A stretch of DNA of 64,000 nucleotides, from contig NZ_QYUQ01000002.1 of NCBI RefSeq assembly GCF_003590835.1, positions 4,898,001 to 4,962,000 on the forward strand. Reading direction: 5' to 3'. Within the stretch, counting starts at the first letter, position 1. Every line of letters starts with the position of its first letter. The notes under the pieces are model-generated. The model did not search any database and was not told where the DNA came from. It saw only the letters and a program-made list of their open reading frames with translations. Positions 9,674-18,703 of the stretch are shown here, piece by piece. This stretch comes from Noviherbaspirillum sedimenti. Lineage in GTDB: Bacteria > Pseudomonadota > Gammaproteobacteria > Burkholderiales > Burkholderiaceae_D. Both the position numbers and the translations under genes were made by a program.

Positions 9674-11383
9674 TTAATCGATACGCCGGTACAGGCGGAA
9701 ACGTTCGTTGCGGTCAGCGGCGCGGTGGCCTTCCCAGACCAGCCGCCAGGTGACGCCGGAACGCCTGACTTGCTGCTCGGCCTGGCCACGGCTGGTGCCC
9801 GGCAGCAGCAGGTAATCGCAAGGCATGCTGTCCAGGCGCGCAAAGGGGGCCAGGCTGAAATAGGCGAAGGAAGCGCGCTGCGCCGGCGTGATGGTGCTGG
9901 CGATGCAATTCCGCGGCGGCAGCTCGGCCGCCATTTCACGGGCGACGGTGGCGTAGCTGCGCATGTAATTCCCCCAGGGCAGCCACAGCGTCATCAGCAG
10001 CAGCCAGCACAGGATCACGCCGCCGGACGAGAGGACGACCGCGCGCCACAATACCGACGGCCGACGCGAAATGCGCCAGTGCACCAGCAGGATCCAGGCG
10101 GCCGTGGCCAGCACTGCGATGAGCAGGGTTGGCAGACTGAATTCCGGCTTGAAACCCGGCGCCAGCTTGAAGGCGTTTTTGGCGAGCTGGGCCGGCCAGC
10201 CGGTCTGCTTGGCGATCCAGCCGAGCCAGATGAAGCCGGCGCAGGTGGTCAGGATCATCACCGAGAACCAGTCGACCGCATTGATGGCGCCGCGCTTCAT
10301 GGTGGGTAGTCCAAAGGCCGCCAGCACCGCCAGCGGTGGCAGCAGCGGCAGCAGGGCGCCTTCATTCGAACGCGGATACAGCAGCGCCAGCGTGGTCAGC
10401 ATGATGCAGAAAACCAGCGGCAGGGCAATGTGCAGTGGCATGGCCTGTTTGCGCCAGGCATACACTGCCCAGGCGGCGTAGGGCCAGGCCGGCCAGGAAA
10501 ACCAGATGCCGTTGGACAGCAGGTATTTCAAGGCGTCCCAGCGCGGCAGATTCAGGTGGTCCAGGTTCCACGCCATCCAGTCTTCGATGGGCGAGTCATT
10601 GAAAGGTTGCAGCCACTCTGCAGCAATCGCCCAGGAGCCGCCGACGAGCAGCGCGACCGGCAGGCTCAAGCCGAGCAGGCGCAGCGGCAGCTTCCTGGTG
10701 CGCGCCAGGTCGAGCGCCGCCATTCCCAGCCACAAGGCCAGCGGCACGACCCAGCCGCGCGTCAGCGCCAGCAGGCCCAGTACCCCGCCCAGCAGCAGTG
10801 TGGTGCGACTGGAGCGGTTGTCGAAGTAGCGCGCCGCCGCATACAGCGCCAGCGCCACCATCGACACCTGCAGGGCATTGGCGCTGGTGGAGTGGCTGTG
10901 CACCAGCAGACCGAGACAGCCGAGGTAGATCAGTAGCGCACCGTCGGCCAGGGTGCGGCCGTAATCCGTCGGCTCGGGCTGGCCGCCGAACGCCAGCCGC
11001 AAGGGCTGGGCTTCGCTGCGGCGTCCCAGCAGGTAGGTGCCGTGCCAGACGGCGAAGGAGCCGAGCAGGAAGAACAGCACCGTTGCCATGCGTGCCGCCA
11101 GCGCATCGCCGAGCAGCCAGCCGAACAGCTGGATGCAGACCGCGCCGATCCAGTACGCCAGCGGACCCTCCTGCGGCATCGGCAAGCCGACAATGTGCGG
11201 CGAGAGCCAGTCCTGCCAGCCGCCATTGGCCATGCTCCACATGATGCCGAAGCCGGCGGCATCGTCATTTTTCCAGGGATCGCGGCCGATCAGGCCGGAC
11301 AGGATGTAGAGCAGGCAAAGCAGCAACAGGCCCCAGCGCGGCAGCGCGTTGGTTGCGGAAGCGGGGAGGCGGACGGGCTTCAT
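9674..11383 (-). CDS. GT-C glycosyltransferase, ArnT/PMT (GT39/GT83) type
   Basis: The 569-residue protein has around 12 predicted membrane helices. After the first helix the periplasmic loop contains RDPWKNDDA, matching the acidic catalytic motif position of the ArnT/PMT family. ArnT-type enzymes move a sugar from an undecaprenyl carrier to lipid A or other acceptors at the periplasmic face. The C-terminal third is a soluble periplasmic region ending near WRLVWEGHRAADRNERFRLYRR. No arn genes lie nearby, so lipid A modification is only one possibility; cell-envelope glycan or protein glycosylation are alternatives. Confidence 0.78.
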   Translation of the reverse strand: MKPVRLPASATNALPRWGLLLLCLLYILSGLIGRDPWKNDDAAGFGIMWSMANGGWQDWLSPHIVGLPMPQEGPLAYWIGAVCIQLFGWLLGDALAARMATVLFFLLGSFAVWHGTYLLGRRSEAQPLRLAFGGQPEPTDYGRTLADGALLIYLGCLGLLVHSHSTSANALQVSMVALALYAAARYFDNRSSRTTLLLGGVLGLLALTRGWVVPLALWLGMAALDLARTRKLPLRLLGLSLPVALLVGGSWAIAAEWLQPFNDSPIEDWMAWNLDHLNLPRWDALKYLLSNGIWFSWPAWPYAAWAVYAWRKQAMPLHIALPLVFCIMLTTLALLYPRSNEGALLPLLPPLAVLAAFGLPTMKRGAINAVDWFSVMILTTCAGFIWLGWIAKQTGWPAQLAKNAFKLAPGFKPEFSLPTLLIAVLATAAWILLVHWRISRRPSVLWRAVVLSSGGVILCWLLLMTLWLPWGNYMRSYATVAREMAAELPPRNCIASTITPAQRASFAYFSLAPFARLDSMPCDYLLLPGTSRGQAEQQVRRSGVTWRLVWEGHRAADRNERFRLYRRID

Positions 11384-11482
11384 GGTGCGTGGACGGATCT
11401 ACTTGTTGTTATGCGGCGCAAGATTGAGCGAATGAGCAGGTGTATTGTGCCGCAAAGTGCCGGCGGGCAGTCATGACGGCAT

Positions 11483-11510
11483 AAAAAAAGGCAGCCGCGG
11501 CTGCCTTTTT
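11483..11510 (-). terminator. Rho-independent terminator after rpmE2
   Basis: Hairpin AAAGGCAGCC/GGCTGCCTTT flanked by A and T tracts. It can work in both directions. On the minus strand it ends the rpmE2 transcript just beyond the stop codon. Confidence 0.85.
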
Positions 11511-11526
11511 GTCAGAAGCGGCTGGA

Positions 11527-11793
11527 TCAGCCGGCGACCTGGGTCTTGGAACCGACAGTGCCGAACTTCTTGCGGAACTTGTCGACGCGACCGGCGGTAT
11601 CGACGATCTTGTGCTTGCCGGTGTAGAACGGGTGCGATTCAGCCGAGACTTCGATCTTCACCAGCGGATAATCCTTGCCTTCGAAATTGATGGTTTCGCG
11701 GGTATGGATGGTCGAACGGGTGATGAATTTGAAATCGCAGGAGAGGTCGTGGAAGACGACTTCGCGGTAATCTGGATGGATGCCTTGTTTCAT
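11527..11793 (-). CDS. rpmE2: 50S ribosomal protein L31, type B
   Basis: The 88-residue protein starts [18 protein letters not shown] with a GAGGAAA ribosome site. It has the L31 fold residues [32 protein letters not shown]. The zinc-binding CxxC motif of type A L31 is absent and only one Cys remains, so this is the zinc-independent type B paralogue, often induced when zinc is scarce. A longer frame upstream was rejected because the internal ATG has the ribosome site. It lies downstream of rho on the same strand, about 150 bp away. Confidence 0.95.
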   Translation of the reverse strand: MKQGIHPDYREVVFHDLSCDFKFITRSTIHTRETINFEGKDYPLVKIEVSAESHPFYTGKHKIVDTAGRVDKFRKKFGTVGSKTQVAG

Positions 11794-11942
11794 GGTGTTT
11801 CCTCTAAAAGTTTGGTAGCCAATCACCACTTCGGCGGTCGCACTGCTTCTTGACCCGATTGTCGATCACTTGCCAGTTGGTAAAGCGCGAAATTATACAA
11901 TGAAATCATCGGCTTGCGCCGACGATCGCAATTTTCGTGGGC

Positions 11943-13208
11943 TTAGCTGCCGCCGCGGCGCATCATGTCGAAGAATTCGGCGTTGTTCTTGGTCGCCTTC
12001 ATCTTGTCGAGGATGAATTCCATCGCCTCGATTTCGTCCATGCCGTACAGCAGCTTGCGCAGGATCCAGATCTTCTGCAATTGATCCGGCTTGATCAGCA
12101 ATTCTTCGCGACGGGTGCCGGACTTGTTCAGGTTGATGGCTGGATAGACGCGCTTCTCGGCCAGGCGGCGTTCGAGATGCACTTCCATGTTGCCGGTGCC
12201 CTTGAATTCTTCGTAGATCACGTCATCCATGCGGCTGCCGGTTTCGATCAGGGCTGTCGCGATGATGGTCAGCGAGCCGCCTTCTTCGATATTGCGCGCG
12301 GCGCCGAAGAAACGCTTCGGACGCTGCAATGCATTGGCGTCGACGCCGCCGGTCAGGACCTTGCCGGATGCCGGGATCACGGTATTGTAGGCGCGCGCCA
12401 GGCGGGTGATCGAGTCCAGCAGGATCACCACGTCCTTTTTCATTTCCACCAGGCGCTTGGCTTTTTCCAGCACCATTTCGGCGACCTGGACGTGGCGCGT
12501 GGCCGGCTCATCGAAAGTCGAGGCCACCACTTCGCCGCGCACCGAGCGCTGCATTTCGGTCACTTCTTCCGGGCGCTCGTCGATCAGCAGCACGATCAGC
12601 GTGGTATCCGGATGATTGGTGGTGATGGCATGCGCAATGTGCTGCAGCATCACCGACTTGCCGGACTTCGGCGAAGCCACCAGCAGGCCGCGCTGGCCGC
12701 GGCCGATCGGCGCGATCATGTCGATGATGCGGCCGGTGGTGTTTTCCTCGCCGCGCATCTCGCGTTCGAGCGTCATCACCCGGTTCGGATGCAGCGGCGT
12801 CAGGTTTTCAAACAGAATTCTGTGTTTCGAGGCTTCCGGCGATTCGCCGTTGACCTTGTCGACCTTCACCAGCGCGAAGTAGCGTTCGCCATCCTTCGGG
12901 GTGCGCACTTCGCCTTCGATCGAGTCGCCGGTGTGCAGGTTGAAGCGGCGGATCTGCGACGGCGAAATGTAAATGTCGTCGGTGGACGCCATATAGCTGG
13001 CGTCGGGCGAGCGCAGGAAGCCAAAGCCATCCGGCAGGACTTCGAGAGCGCCGTCGCCGAAAATCTGTTCGCCCGATTTGGCGCGTTTTTTCAGGATGGC
13101 GAACATCAGTTCCTGCTTGCGCAGGCGGGCCGCGTTGTCGATTTCCAGGCCGATGGCCATCTCGAGCAGCGCGGAAACGTGTAACGCCTTGAGTTCAGAT
13201 AAATGCAT
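11943..13208 (-). CDS. rho: Transcription termination factor Rho
   Basis: Hexameric RNA-dependent ATPase that terminates transcription. The 421 residues match the normal length. The N-terminal part ([18 protein letters not shown]) is the Rho N-terminal domain, followed by a cold-shock-like RNA-binding domain ([13 protein letters not shown]) and a RecA-like ATPase core with a Walker A in [11 protein letters not shown], Walker [17 protein letters not shown] and the Q-loop/R-loop region. It is adjacent to trxA on the same strand, the common trxA-rho order of Proteobacteria. Confidence 0.98.
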   Translation of the reverse strand: MHLSELKALHVSALLEMAIGLEIDNAARLRKQELMFAILKKRAKSGEQIFGDGALEVLPDGFGFLRSPDASYMASTDDIYISPSQIRRFNLHTGDSIEGEVRTPKDGERYFALVKVDKVNGESPEASKHRILFENLTPLHPNRVMTLEREMRGEENTTGRIIDMIAPIGRGQRGLLVASPKSGKSVMLQHIAHAITTNHPDTTLIVLLIDERPEEVTEMQRSVRGEVVASTFDEPATRHVQVAEMVLEKAKRLVEMKKDVVILLDSITRLARAYNTVIPASGKVLTGGVDANALQRPKRFFGAARNIEEGGSLTIIATALIETGSRMDDVIYEEFKGTGNMEVHLERRLAEKRVYPAINLNKSGTRREELLIKPDQLQKIWILRKLLYGMDEIEAMEFILDKMKATKNNAEFFDMMRRGGS

Positions 13209-13319
13209 ATGTGTATCCCGGGATGGGAAAGTGATCGGTGGGGGAGGGGACTGCGTGGTGTGAATCAGTTAGTCGTTCAGCGGCGATGCGGGCGCATCGC
13301 CACCATGCGGTTCAGGATA

Positions 13320-13646
13320 TCAGATATTGCTGTCGATGAAGGCGGTCAGCTGGCCCTTCGCCATTGCGCCAACTTTTTGCGCGGCCGGCTCGCCGTTCTT
13401 GAACAGGATCAGGGTCGGGATGCCGCGGATGCCGAACTTGGCCGGCACAGCCTGGTTGGCATCGACATCCATCTTGGCGATCTGGATCTTGCCATCGTAT
13501 TCCTTGGCGACTTCTTCCAGGATCGGCGCGATCATCTTGCAGGGACCGCACCATTCGGCCCAGAAATCGACCAGGACAGGTTTGTCGGACTTCAGGACGT
13601 CCGCTTCAAAGGAGGCATCGGAAATGTATTTGATATTATCGCTCAT
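13320..13646 (-). CDS. trxA: Thioredoxin 1
   Basis: The 108-residue protein starts [18 protein letters not shown]; the frame extends 14 codons upstream but this start gives standard TrxA length and a GAGGAAAC ribosome site. The active-site motif WCGPC and cis-Pro segment [11 protein letters not shown] are present. It is the cytoplasmic disulfide reductant for ribonucleotide reductase, PAPS reductase and other enzymes. It is upstream of rho on the same strand. The 389 bp between trxA and the divergent GGDEF-EAL gene hold no recognisable gene; they must contain both promoters. Confidence 0.97.
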   Translation of the reverse strand: MSDNIKYISDASFEADVLKSDKPVLVDFWAEWCGPCKMIAPILEEVAKEYDGKIQIAKMDVDANQAVPAKFGIRGIPTLILFKNGEPAAQKVGAMAKGQLTAFIDSNI

Positions 13647-14035
13647 GGTTTCCTCAGTATGAGGGAAAAAAGAATTATTGTGCGCCAAGCAACCAGTTTT
13701 CGCCGGAGTGTGCCTGTTACGCGGCCGGATTACAACGACGAAATGGAGACGCCTTGCGAGAATTCAAACCGTTTGGAGATCCAGCAAGAGGTAATGCGGC
13801 GGAAAATTCAATAAATCATAACCGATTTTCAAGAAAAGTGTGCACTTGCCGGATATTTTTAACGATCCTGTACATAAAATAAGCGCCAGCGCAGTAAAAA
13901 TGACGTGGATTGCCCTGGCAATCTGATGGTCAATTACGACAGGGCTGGCGCTTGAGGCTAGAATGACAAACAAACTACATGATGACATCACGAGATAAAC
14001 TTTGCCGCCTTGCCTGATCCGGCCAGGCTCACTCC

Positions 14036-16474
14036 ATGGGCATACGCAGCAATTTTCTGACGATACGCATCCGGCTGGCGCTGATCATCCTGGTGGCAGC
14101 CTTACCGGCTGCTGGCCTGTTCGTTTTTGAAAGCTGGCAGGCCTATAAGCGCGCCTATGCGGAAGCCGGGAGGAATCTGCTGGAAATGGCGCAATTGGCC
14201 GCCAACAACGAGCGCAATATCGTGCAAGGCGTCAATGACTTGCTGACCGCGATCAGCGAGGCGCCGTTCATCCAGAACCGCGACATGCTTGCATGCAATA
14301 GTTATCTTGAAAAAATCGGCCGGCGCTACCCACATTACCACGCCTTTTCCATCATTGATCGAAAGGGGAATGTCATTTGCACGGGTAACAAGCTGGCGCC
14401 ATCGGTCCGCGTGTTCGACCGTCCGTATTTTGACCTGGTGATGCGGGAAAAAAGGTTTGTCGCCGTCGGCTACCTGGTCAGCCGCGTCACCAATATTCCC
14501 GGCGTTGCCTTTGCGCTTCCGATCCTTGACAGCGGCCTCGAGCACGGCCGCGTCATCGGCATGGTAGGGACCGCCGTGCGCCTGGAAGCCTTCACTTCGC
14601 TGACCCGCGGCTTGGGCGTGCCGTTGGGCGCAAGGGTTTCGATCGTCGATCACCAGGGCGTCGTGCTGGCGACCGAACCCGGACGGCAAGCCGAGGTTGG
14701 CAAACCGCTCGCTTCCAATACGCTGCTCGCCAGCCTGTTTTCTGGCAAGCCACAGGTACTGGAAGCTGTCAGTGCCGACGGCGTGGCGCGCCTGTTCGCG
14801 ATCGCCCCGGCAATGCACGAGGGGCGCGCCGTCTTTTTTACCATTATAGGCCTGGACAAGGCCAGCCTGGCGGCGCCGGCGCTCAAGTCGCTGTCAATCA
14901 ATCTGACGGCCCTGTTTTCGCTGGCGCTGCTCTCCCTCATTGGCACCTGGGTCGCCAGTAAAAAGCTGTTGATCCGGCCGGTCAAGCAACTCATCGATAC
15001 GGCGCAGGAGGTGGCTTCCGGAAATCTGCAGGCACGTACCAATCTGACCTACCGCGGCGGGGAAATTGGCGAACTGGCGCACCACTTCGACAACATGACC
15101 GCCGCACTGGCGCGTCGCGACAAGGAAATGCGCGCCAGCAGCCAATACATCGAATATCTGGCGCATCACGATGAATTGACCAAGCTGCCCAACCGGCGCT
15201 TCCTGCACATGCGCCTGGCACAATGCCTGGAAGACAACCGCAAAACCGGCCACGTGCTGGCGGTCGTGTTCATCGATCTCGACCGCTTTCGCATCATCAA
15301 CGATTCGCTGGGACATGCGGCTGGCGACCTGTTGCTGGTGGATGTGGCGCACCGCCTGAAGGAAGGCCTGGAAGCGAAAGACCTGGCCGCGCACCTCGGC
15401 AGCGATGAATTCGTTTGCGTGCTGACCGGCCTGGCGTCGTTCCGGCAGGCCGCCGTCATTGCGAACAAACTCCGCGACATCCTTTGCCAGGGCTATGTGC
15501 TGGCCAACCAGCAAGTCACACTCGGCGCCAGCCTGGGCGTTTGCATGTGCCCGACCGATTGCGAGGATGCCCCGACAGCCGTCAAATATGCCGAAGTGGC
15601 GATGCGTACCGCCAAGGAAAGCGGCAGCGGCGTGCAGTTTTTTTCGCGTGAAATCAATGCCGGCGCGATCAGCCGGCTGACCCTGGAAAACGAATTGCGC
15701 AAGGCCCTGCAGCAGGGCGAATTCACGCTCTATTACCAGCCCCAGATCGACCTTGCCAGCAACCGCGTGGTCGGCGCCGAAACCCTGATCCGCTGGCAGC
15801 ATCCGGAAAAAGGCTTGCTGTCGCCCATTACCTTCATCGCCCTGGCGGAAGAAACCCGCCTGATCCTGGAAATTGGCGCATGGACGCTCGATACGGCATG
15901 CATGCAAAGCCGCGCCTGGCAAGATGCCGGCTTGCCGCCGATACAAGTCGCCGTCAATGTCTCGGCGCACCAGTTCCGCCAGGCCGGATTCGCCGCGCTG
16001 GTGGGCAGGGCGCTGGCGCACAGTGGCCTGGCGGCGAACATGCTGGAGCTGGAAGTCACCGAGAGCGTGTTGCTCAACGATGTCAACAAGAGCCTGACGC
16101 AGTTGCAAGCGATGGGGGTCAGCCTGTCCATCGACGATTTCGGTACCGGTTATTCGAGTCTGAGTTACCTGAAAGATTTGCCAATCAATAAGCTCAAGAT
16201 CGACCAGTCTTTCATCCGCAATATCATGGAAATCCAGGACAACCAGGCGATTACGCGGGCCATCGTTGGCCTGGCCAAAAGCCTCGGCCTGAAAGTGCTT
16301 GCTGAAGGTGTCGACAGCGCACAGGCTTGCGAATTTCTGCGGGAATTGGGCTGCGACCAGATCCAGGGCTATTATTTCGGCAAACCCATGCCGGCGGAAC
16401 AGTTTGCCTTGTTGTTGAAAAAAAGCGCCCAAGTCATTGAATCTATTGACGGCAATTCGCTTGCGCCACTATAG
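14036..16474 (+). CDS. Membrane sensor with Cache, HAMP, degenerate GGDEF and EAL domains
   Basis: The 812-residue c-di-GMP signalling protein has a membrane helix at about residues 10-30, a periplasmic Cache-like sensor to about 280, a second helix (LTALFSLALLSLIGTWV), a HAMP domain, a GGDEF domain from about 370 and a C-terminal EAL domain from about 545. The GGDEF signature reads LGSDEF, with Ser in place of the second Gly, which often means weak or no cyclase activity. The EAL core is well kept: ExLIR as AETLIRW, DDFGTGYSSL and KIDQSF, though the AEGVE motif reads AEGVD. It is likely a phosphodiesterase controlled by a periplasmic ligand. The start codon is preceded by a weak ribosome site. 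It is followed 7 bp later by zapB-like, perhaps by chance. Confidence 0.85.
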   Translation: MGIRSNFLTIRIRLALIILVAALPAAGLFVFESWQAYKRAYAEAGRNLLEMAQLAANNERNIVQGVNDLLTAISEAPFIQNRDMLACNSYLEKIGRRYPHYHAFSIIDRKGNVICTGNKLAPSVRVFDRPYFDLVMREKRFVAVGYLVSRVTNIPGVAFALPILDSGLEHGRVIGMVGTAVRLEAFTSLTRGLGVPLGARVSIVDHQGVVLATEPGRQAEVGKPLASNTLLASLFSGKPQVLEAVSADGVARLFAIAPAMHEGRAVFFTIIGLDKASLAAPALKSLSINLTALFSLALLSLIGTWVASKKLLIRPVKQLIDTAQEVASGNLQARTNLTYRGGEIGELAHHFDNMTAALARRDKEMRASSQYIEYLAHHDELTKLPNRRFLHMRLAQCLEDNRKTGHVLAVVFIDLDRFRIINDSLGHAAGDLLLVDVAHRLKEGLEAKDLAAHLGSDEFVCVLTGLASFRQAAVIANKLRDILCQGYVLANQQVTLGASLGVCMCPTDCEDAPTAVKYAEVAMRTAKESGSGVQFFSREINAGAISRLTLENELRKALQQGEFTLYYQPQIDLASNRVVGAETLIRWQHPEKGLLSPITFIALAEETRLILEIGAWTLDTACMQSRAWQDAGLPPIQVAVNVSAHQFRQAGFAALVGRALAHSGLAANMLELEVTESVLLNDVNKSLTQLQAMGVSLSIDDFGTGYSSLSYLKDLPINKLKIDQSFIRNIMEIQDNQAITRAIVGLAKSLGLKVLAEGVDSAQACEFLRELGCDQIQGYYFGKPMPAEQFALLLKKSAQVIESIDGNSLAPL

Positions 16475-16481
16475 TGACGGG

Positions 16482-16697
16482 ATGATTTCTGATTTTCAAC
16501 AACTTTCTGCAAAAGTCGGCGAACTGGCGGCGTTGACGCAATCCTTGCGTCTGGAAAATGCCGTTTTGCGCCAGGCAGCGACCGTCCTCGCGGCGGAAAA
16601 TGCCGAGTTGGAGCGGAAGATGGATGAGGCGCATCAGCGCCTGGCCGTCTTGCTCGAAAGCATTCCAGAGGTAGTGCAAGATAAGGAATCCGCATGA
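16482..16697 (+). CDS. ZapB-like coiled-coil protein (TIGR02449 type)
   Basis: The 71-residue protein from MISDFQQLSAKVGELAAL is almost entirely a heptad coiled coil (QSLRLENAVLRQAATVLAAENAELERKMDEAHQRLAVLLE). A small coiled-coil protein directly before zapA is standard in Beta- and Gammaproteobacteria and is annotated as ZapB-like. Its stop codon overlaps the zapA start (ATGA), suggesting translational coupling. The start at 16482 is chosen because residues further upstream lie inside the preceding gene's end. A role at the division site is inferred from context. Confidence 0.8.
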   Translation: MISDFQQLSAKVGELAALTQSLRLENAVLRQAATVLAAENAELERKMDEAHQRLAVLLESIPEVVQDKESA

Positions 16698-17005
16698 TCC
16701 AGATCGACGTGACCCTCATGGGCCAAGCCTACAAGCTGGCCTGCAAGGAAGGCGAGGAAGCAAGCCTGCACCAGGCGGTCGCCTATCTGGATGAAAAAAT
16801 GTGCGCGATCCGCGACGCCGGAAAAATCAAGGGCAATGACCGCATTGCGGTGATCGCGGCGCTGGGCATTGCTGCCGAATTCCTGTCGACCCGTTCGCCC
16901 GAGGGACCGCTGTCGAACATGAGCCTGGCCGAAGTCAAGACACAAATTGCAGCGATGCACACCGTCATTGACGGCGCCTTGGCCCCGCAGGAAAATCTTT
17001 TTTAA
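16694..17005 (+). CDS. zapA: Cell division protein ZapA
   Basis: The 103-residue protein begins MIQIDVTLMGQAYKLACKEGEE, the conserved ZapA N-terminal strand and turn, and continues with helices containing DRIAVIAALGIAAEFL and a C-terminal coiled coil. ZapA binds FtsZ and bundles protofilaments at midcell. It overlaps the upstream coiled-coil gene by 4 bp and is followed by 6S RNA, the classical zapA-ssrS arrangement. Confidence 0.94.
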   Translation: MIQIDVTLMGQAYKLACKEGEEASLHQAVAYLDEKMCAIRDAGKIKGNDRIAVIAALGIAAEFLSTRSPEGPLSNMSLAEVKTQIAAMHTVIDGALAPQENLF

Positions 17006-17021
17006 CGCGTGCCAAAAGTGT

Positions 17022-17049
17022 TTGACAAGCCGCACAATTCGGGTAGACT
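17022..17049 (+). promoter_or_regulatory. Sigma-70 promoter of 6S RNA
   Basis: Consensus -35 TTGACA (17022-17027) and -10 TAGACT (17044-17049) with a 16-base spacer lie just upstream of the 6S RNA sequence and beyond the zapA stop codon. Confidence 0.7.
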
Positions 17050-17053
17050 AAAG

Positions 17054-17232
17054 TCTCCTGCCGTGTTCGCGATTGTCATATATTCCTTGAACCATTTATG
17101 TGCATAGGTCGCGGGATTTTGTTCGATGGGCGTGTTTCGTCGCTAGTCCGATGAACCCGAAATTGAACTAACTGTGACCACCTTGAACCGTAAGGTTCGG
17201 GATGCCGGCAAAGCGGCACAGGCGGGTCTTTA
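17054..17232 (+). ncRNA. ssrS: 6S RNA
   Basis: 6S RNA mimics an open promoter and sequesters sigma-70 RNA polymerase in stationary phase. The position immediately after zapA is diagnostic. The 3' part carries the conserved ACCTTGAACC...GGTTC hairpin and a terminal strand GGCACAGGCGGGTCT that pairs with the 5' end around TCTCCTGCCGTG. Length is about 180 bases. Both ends are estimated: the 5' end from the promoter and the 3' end from the closing stem. A strong terminator follows. Confidence 0.88.
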
Positions 17233-17237
17233 TTCCG

Positions 17238-17271
17238 AAGCGGTTGCATTCACATGCAACCGCTTTTTTTT
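17238..17271 (+). terminator. Rho-independent terminator after 6S RNA
   Basis: Stem AAGCGGTTGCAT/ATGCAACCGCTT with a short loop, followed by eight T residues. Confidence 0.9.
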
Positions 17272-17284
17272 ATCCTGCAAATTG

Positions 17285-17405
17285 CGGGACAGAGTTTTTT
17301 TCCTTTGCGGGACAGAATCATTGTGATTGGGGACAGAGTTAAGCGAAGCGGTACTCTGTCCCCAACTGATTAAGGTGAAAGTGGTACTCTGTCCCCAACA
17401 CTATA
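17285..17405 (+). repeat. Palindromic dispersed repeat (GGGGACAGAGT type), copy 1
   Basis: The block holds several copies of the word GGGACAGAG and its complement. The central palindrome is GGGGACAGAGTT...ACTCTGTCCCC at 17329-17363 with a loop AAGCGAAGCGGT, and another CTCTGTCCCC word ends near 17396. Bases 17329-17405 recur, inverted, at 32125-32208. The layout resembles REP/BIME or MITE-like elements, which are often moved by RAYT (Y1_Tnp) transposases; no such transposase is in this window. Confidence 0.85.
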
Positions 17406-17409
17406 TAAA

Positions 17410-17871
17410 ATGCAGTACTGGCTGATGAAATCCGAGCCGGACGAAGTGAGCATCGACGATGCACTCGCCGCGCCGCAGCAAACCGTCGCCTGGACCGGCG
17501 TGCGCAATTACCAGGCGCGCAATTTCATGCGTGATGCCATGCGCATCGGCGATGGCGTCCTGTTCTACCATTCCAGCTGCGCCGAACCCGGCATCGCCGG
17601 CCTGGCCGAAGTCGCCAGCACGCCGTATCCCGATCCCACCCAGTTCGACCCCGCCAGCAAGTATCACGACCCCAAGGCGAAGCCGGAGGCGCCGCGCTGG
17701 CTGCTGGTGGATGTGCGCGCCGTGCAAAAGTCGCCGATGATTCCGCTAGCCCTCCTGCGTACCCATGCGGAACTGGCCGAGATGCTCATCCTGCAGAAAG
17801 GCAGCCGCCTGTCGATCACGCCGGTGACGCCGGCGCAGTGGAACTTCATCACCGGTCACCTGATGAAATGA
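17410..17871 (+). CDS. EVE-domain protein
   Basis: The 153-residue protein starts MQYWLMKSEPDEVSIDDALA and contains the EVE-domain signature (WTGVRNYQARNFMRDAMRIGDGVLFYHS), matching small single-domain EVE proteins. EVE domains are PUA-like folds thought to recognise modified bases in RNA or DNA; the cellular role of stand-alone bacterial versions is not settled. The gene begins five bases after the dispersed repeat, so its promoter lies in or beyond the repeat. The TauE/SafE gene follows after 28 bp. Confidence 0.9.
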   Translation: MQYWLMKSEPDEVSIDDALAAPQQTVAWTGVRNYQARNFMRDAMRIGDGVLFYHSSCAEPGIAGLAEVASTPYPDPTQFDPASKYHDPKAKPEAPRWLLVDVRAVQKSPMIPLALLRTHAELAEMLILQKGSRLSITPVTPAQWNFITGHLMK

Positions 17872-17899
17872 GTGTTAACGCGCTTGATGAAAGCAAGAG

Positions 17900-18703
17900 A
17901 TGGATATCGGATTGATCATTGCGCTGCTGGCGCTGGGGGCCTTTGTCGGATTCGCCGCCGGTTTGCTGGGCGTTGGCGGCGGCATGATACAGGTGCCGTT
18001 CATGACCTATATCCTGGCAACCCAGGGCTTCGCCCCCGAGTATGCCGTCCATGTCGCCATCGCCACTTCGCTGGCGACCATCATGTTCACCTCGCTGTCC
18101 TCGGTGCGCGCGCATCACAAGCGCGGCGCCGTCCTGTGGCCGGTGGTGGCGCTGCTGGCGCCGGGCATCCTGATCGGCTCCTGGGTCGGTCCCTGGATCG
18201 GCGCGCAGATGAATTCCGCGGCACTGGCGGGGTTTTTTGCCATTTTCGTCGCGCTCTCGGCAACCCAGATGCTGATCGACAAGAAGCCGGCGGCCTCGCG
18301 CGAATTGCCCAAGGCGCCGGGCATGTTTGCCGCCGGCGGCGCAATCGGCACGCTGGCAGGCCTGGTGGGGGCCGGTGGCGGTTTCGTCTCGGTGCCGTTC
18401 ATGACCTGGTGTAATGTGAAAATCCACAATGCCGTCGCCACCAGCGCCGCGCTGGGCTTCCCGATCGCCCTGGCAGGCACGCTGTCGAATGTCGTGCAGG
18501 GCTGGAATGCGCCAGGCTTGCCGGCCGGCGCGTTCGGTTTCGTCTACCTGCCGGCGCTGGCGGTGATCTCAGCGGCCAGCGTCATCACTGCGCCGCTGGG
18601 CGCGAAGACCGCGCACAGCCTGCCGGTCAAGACCCTCAAGAAAGTCTTTGCTTTGATGCTGTATGCGCTGGCCGCCTACATGGCGTACCACGCGCTGAAG
18701 TGA
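17900..18703 (+). CDS. TauE/SafE-family membrane permease
   Basis: The 267-residue integral membrane protein has about eight helices and the family's glycine-rich repeats (FAAGLLGVGGGMIQVPFM and GLVGAGGGFVSVPFM), one in each half. The family exports sulfite, sulfoacetate and related organosulfonates, but many members have unknown substrates. It is immediately followed by the convergent acyl-CoA synthetase gene with zero spacing between stop codons. Confidence 0.9.
   Translation: MDIGLIIALLALGAFVGFAAGLLGVGGGMIQVPFMTYILATQGFAPEYAVHVAIATSLATIMFTSLSSVRAHHKRGAVLWPVVALLAPGILIGSWVGPWIGAQMNSAALAGFFAIFVALSATQMLIDKKPAASRELPKAPGMFAAGGAIGTLAGLVGAGGGFVSVPFMTWCNVKIHNAVATSAALGFPIALAGTLSNVVQGWNAPGLPAGAFGFVYLPALAVISAASVITAPLGAKTAHSLPVKTLKKVFALMLYALAAYMAYHALK

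Noticed and set aside
13764..13991. 75-codon minus-strand frame between trxA and the GGDEF-EAL gene
   Set aside because: No ribosome site, odd composition and no recognisable motif; the region probably holds promoters only.
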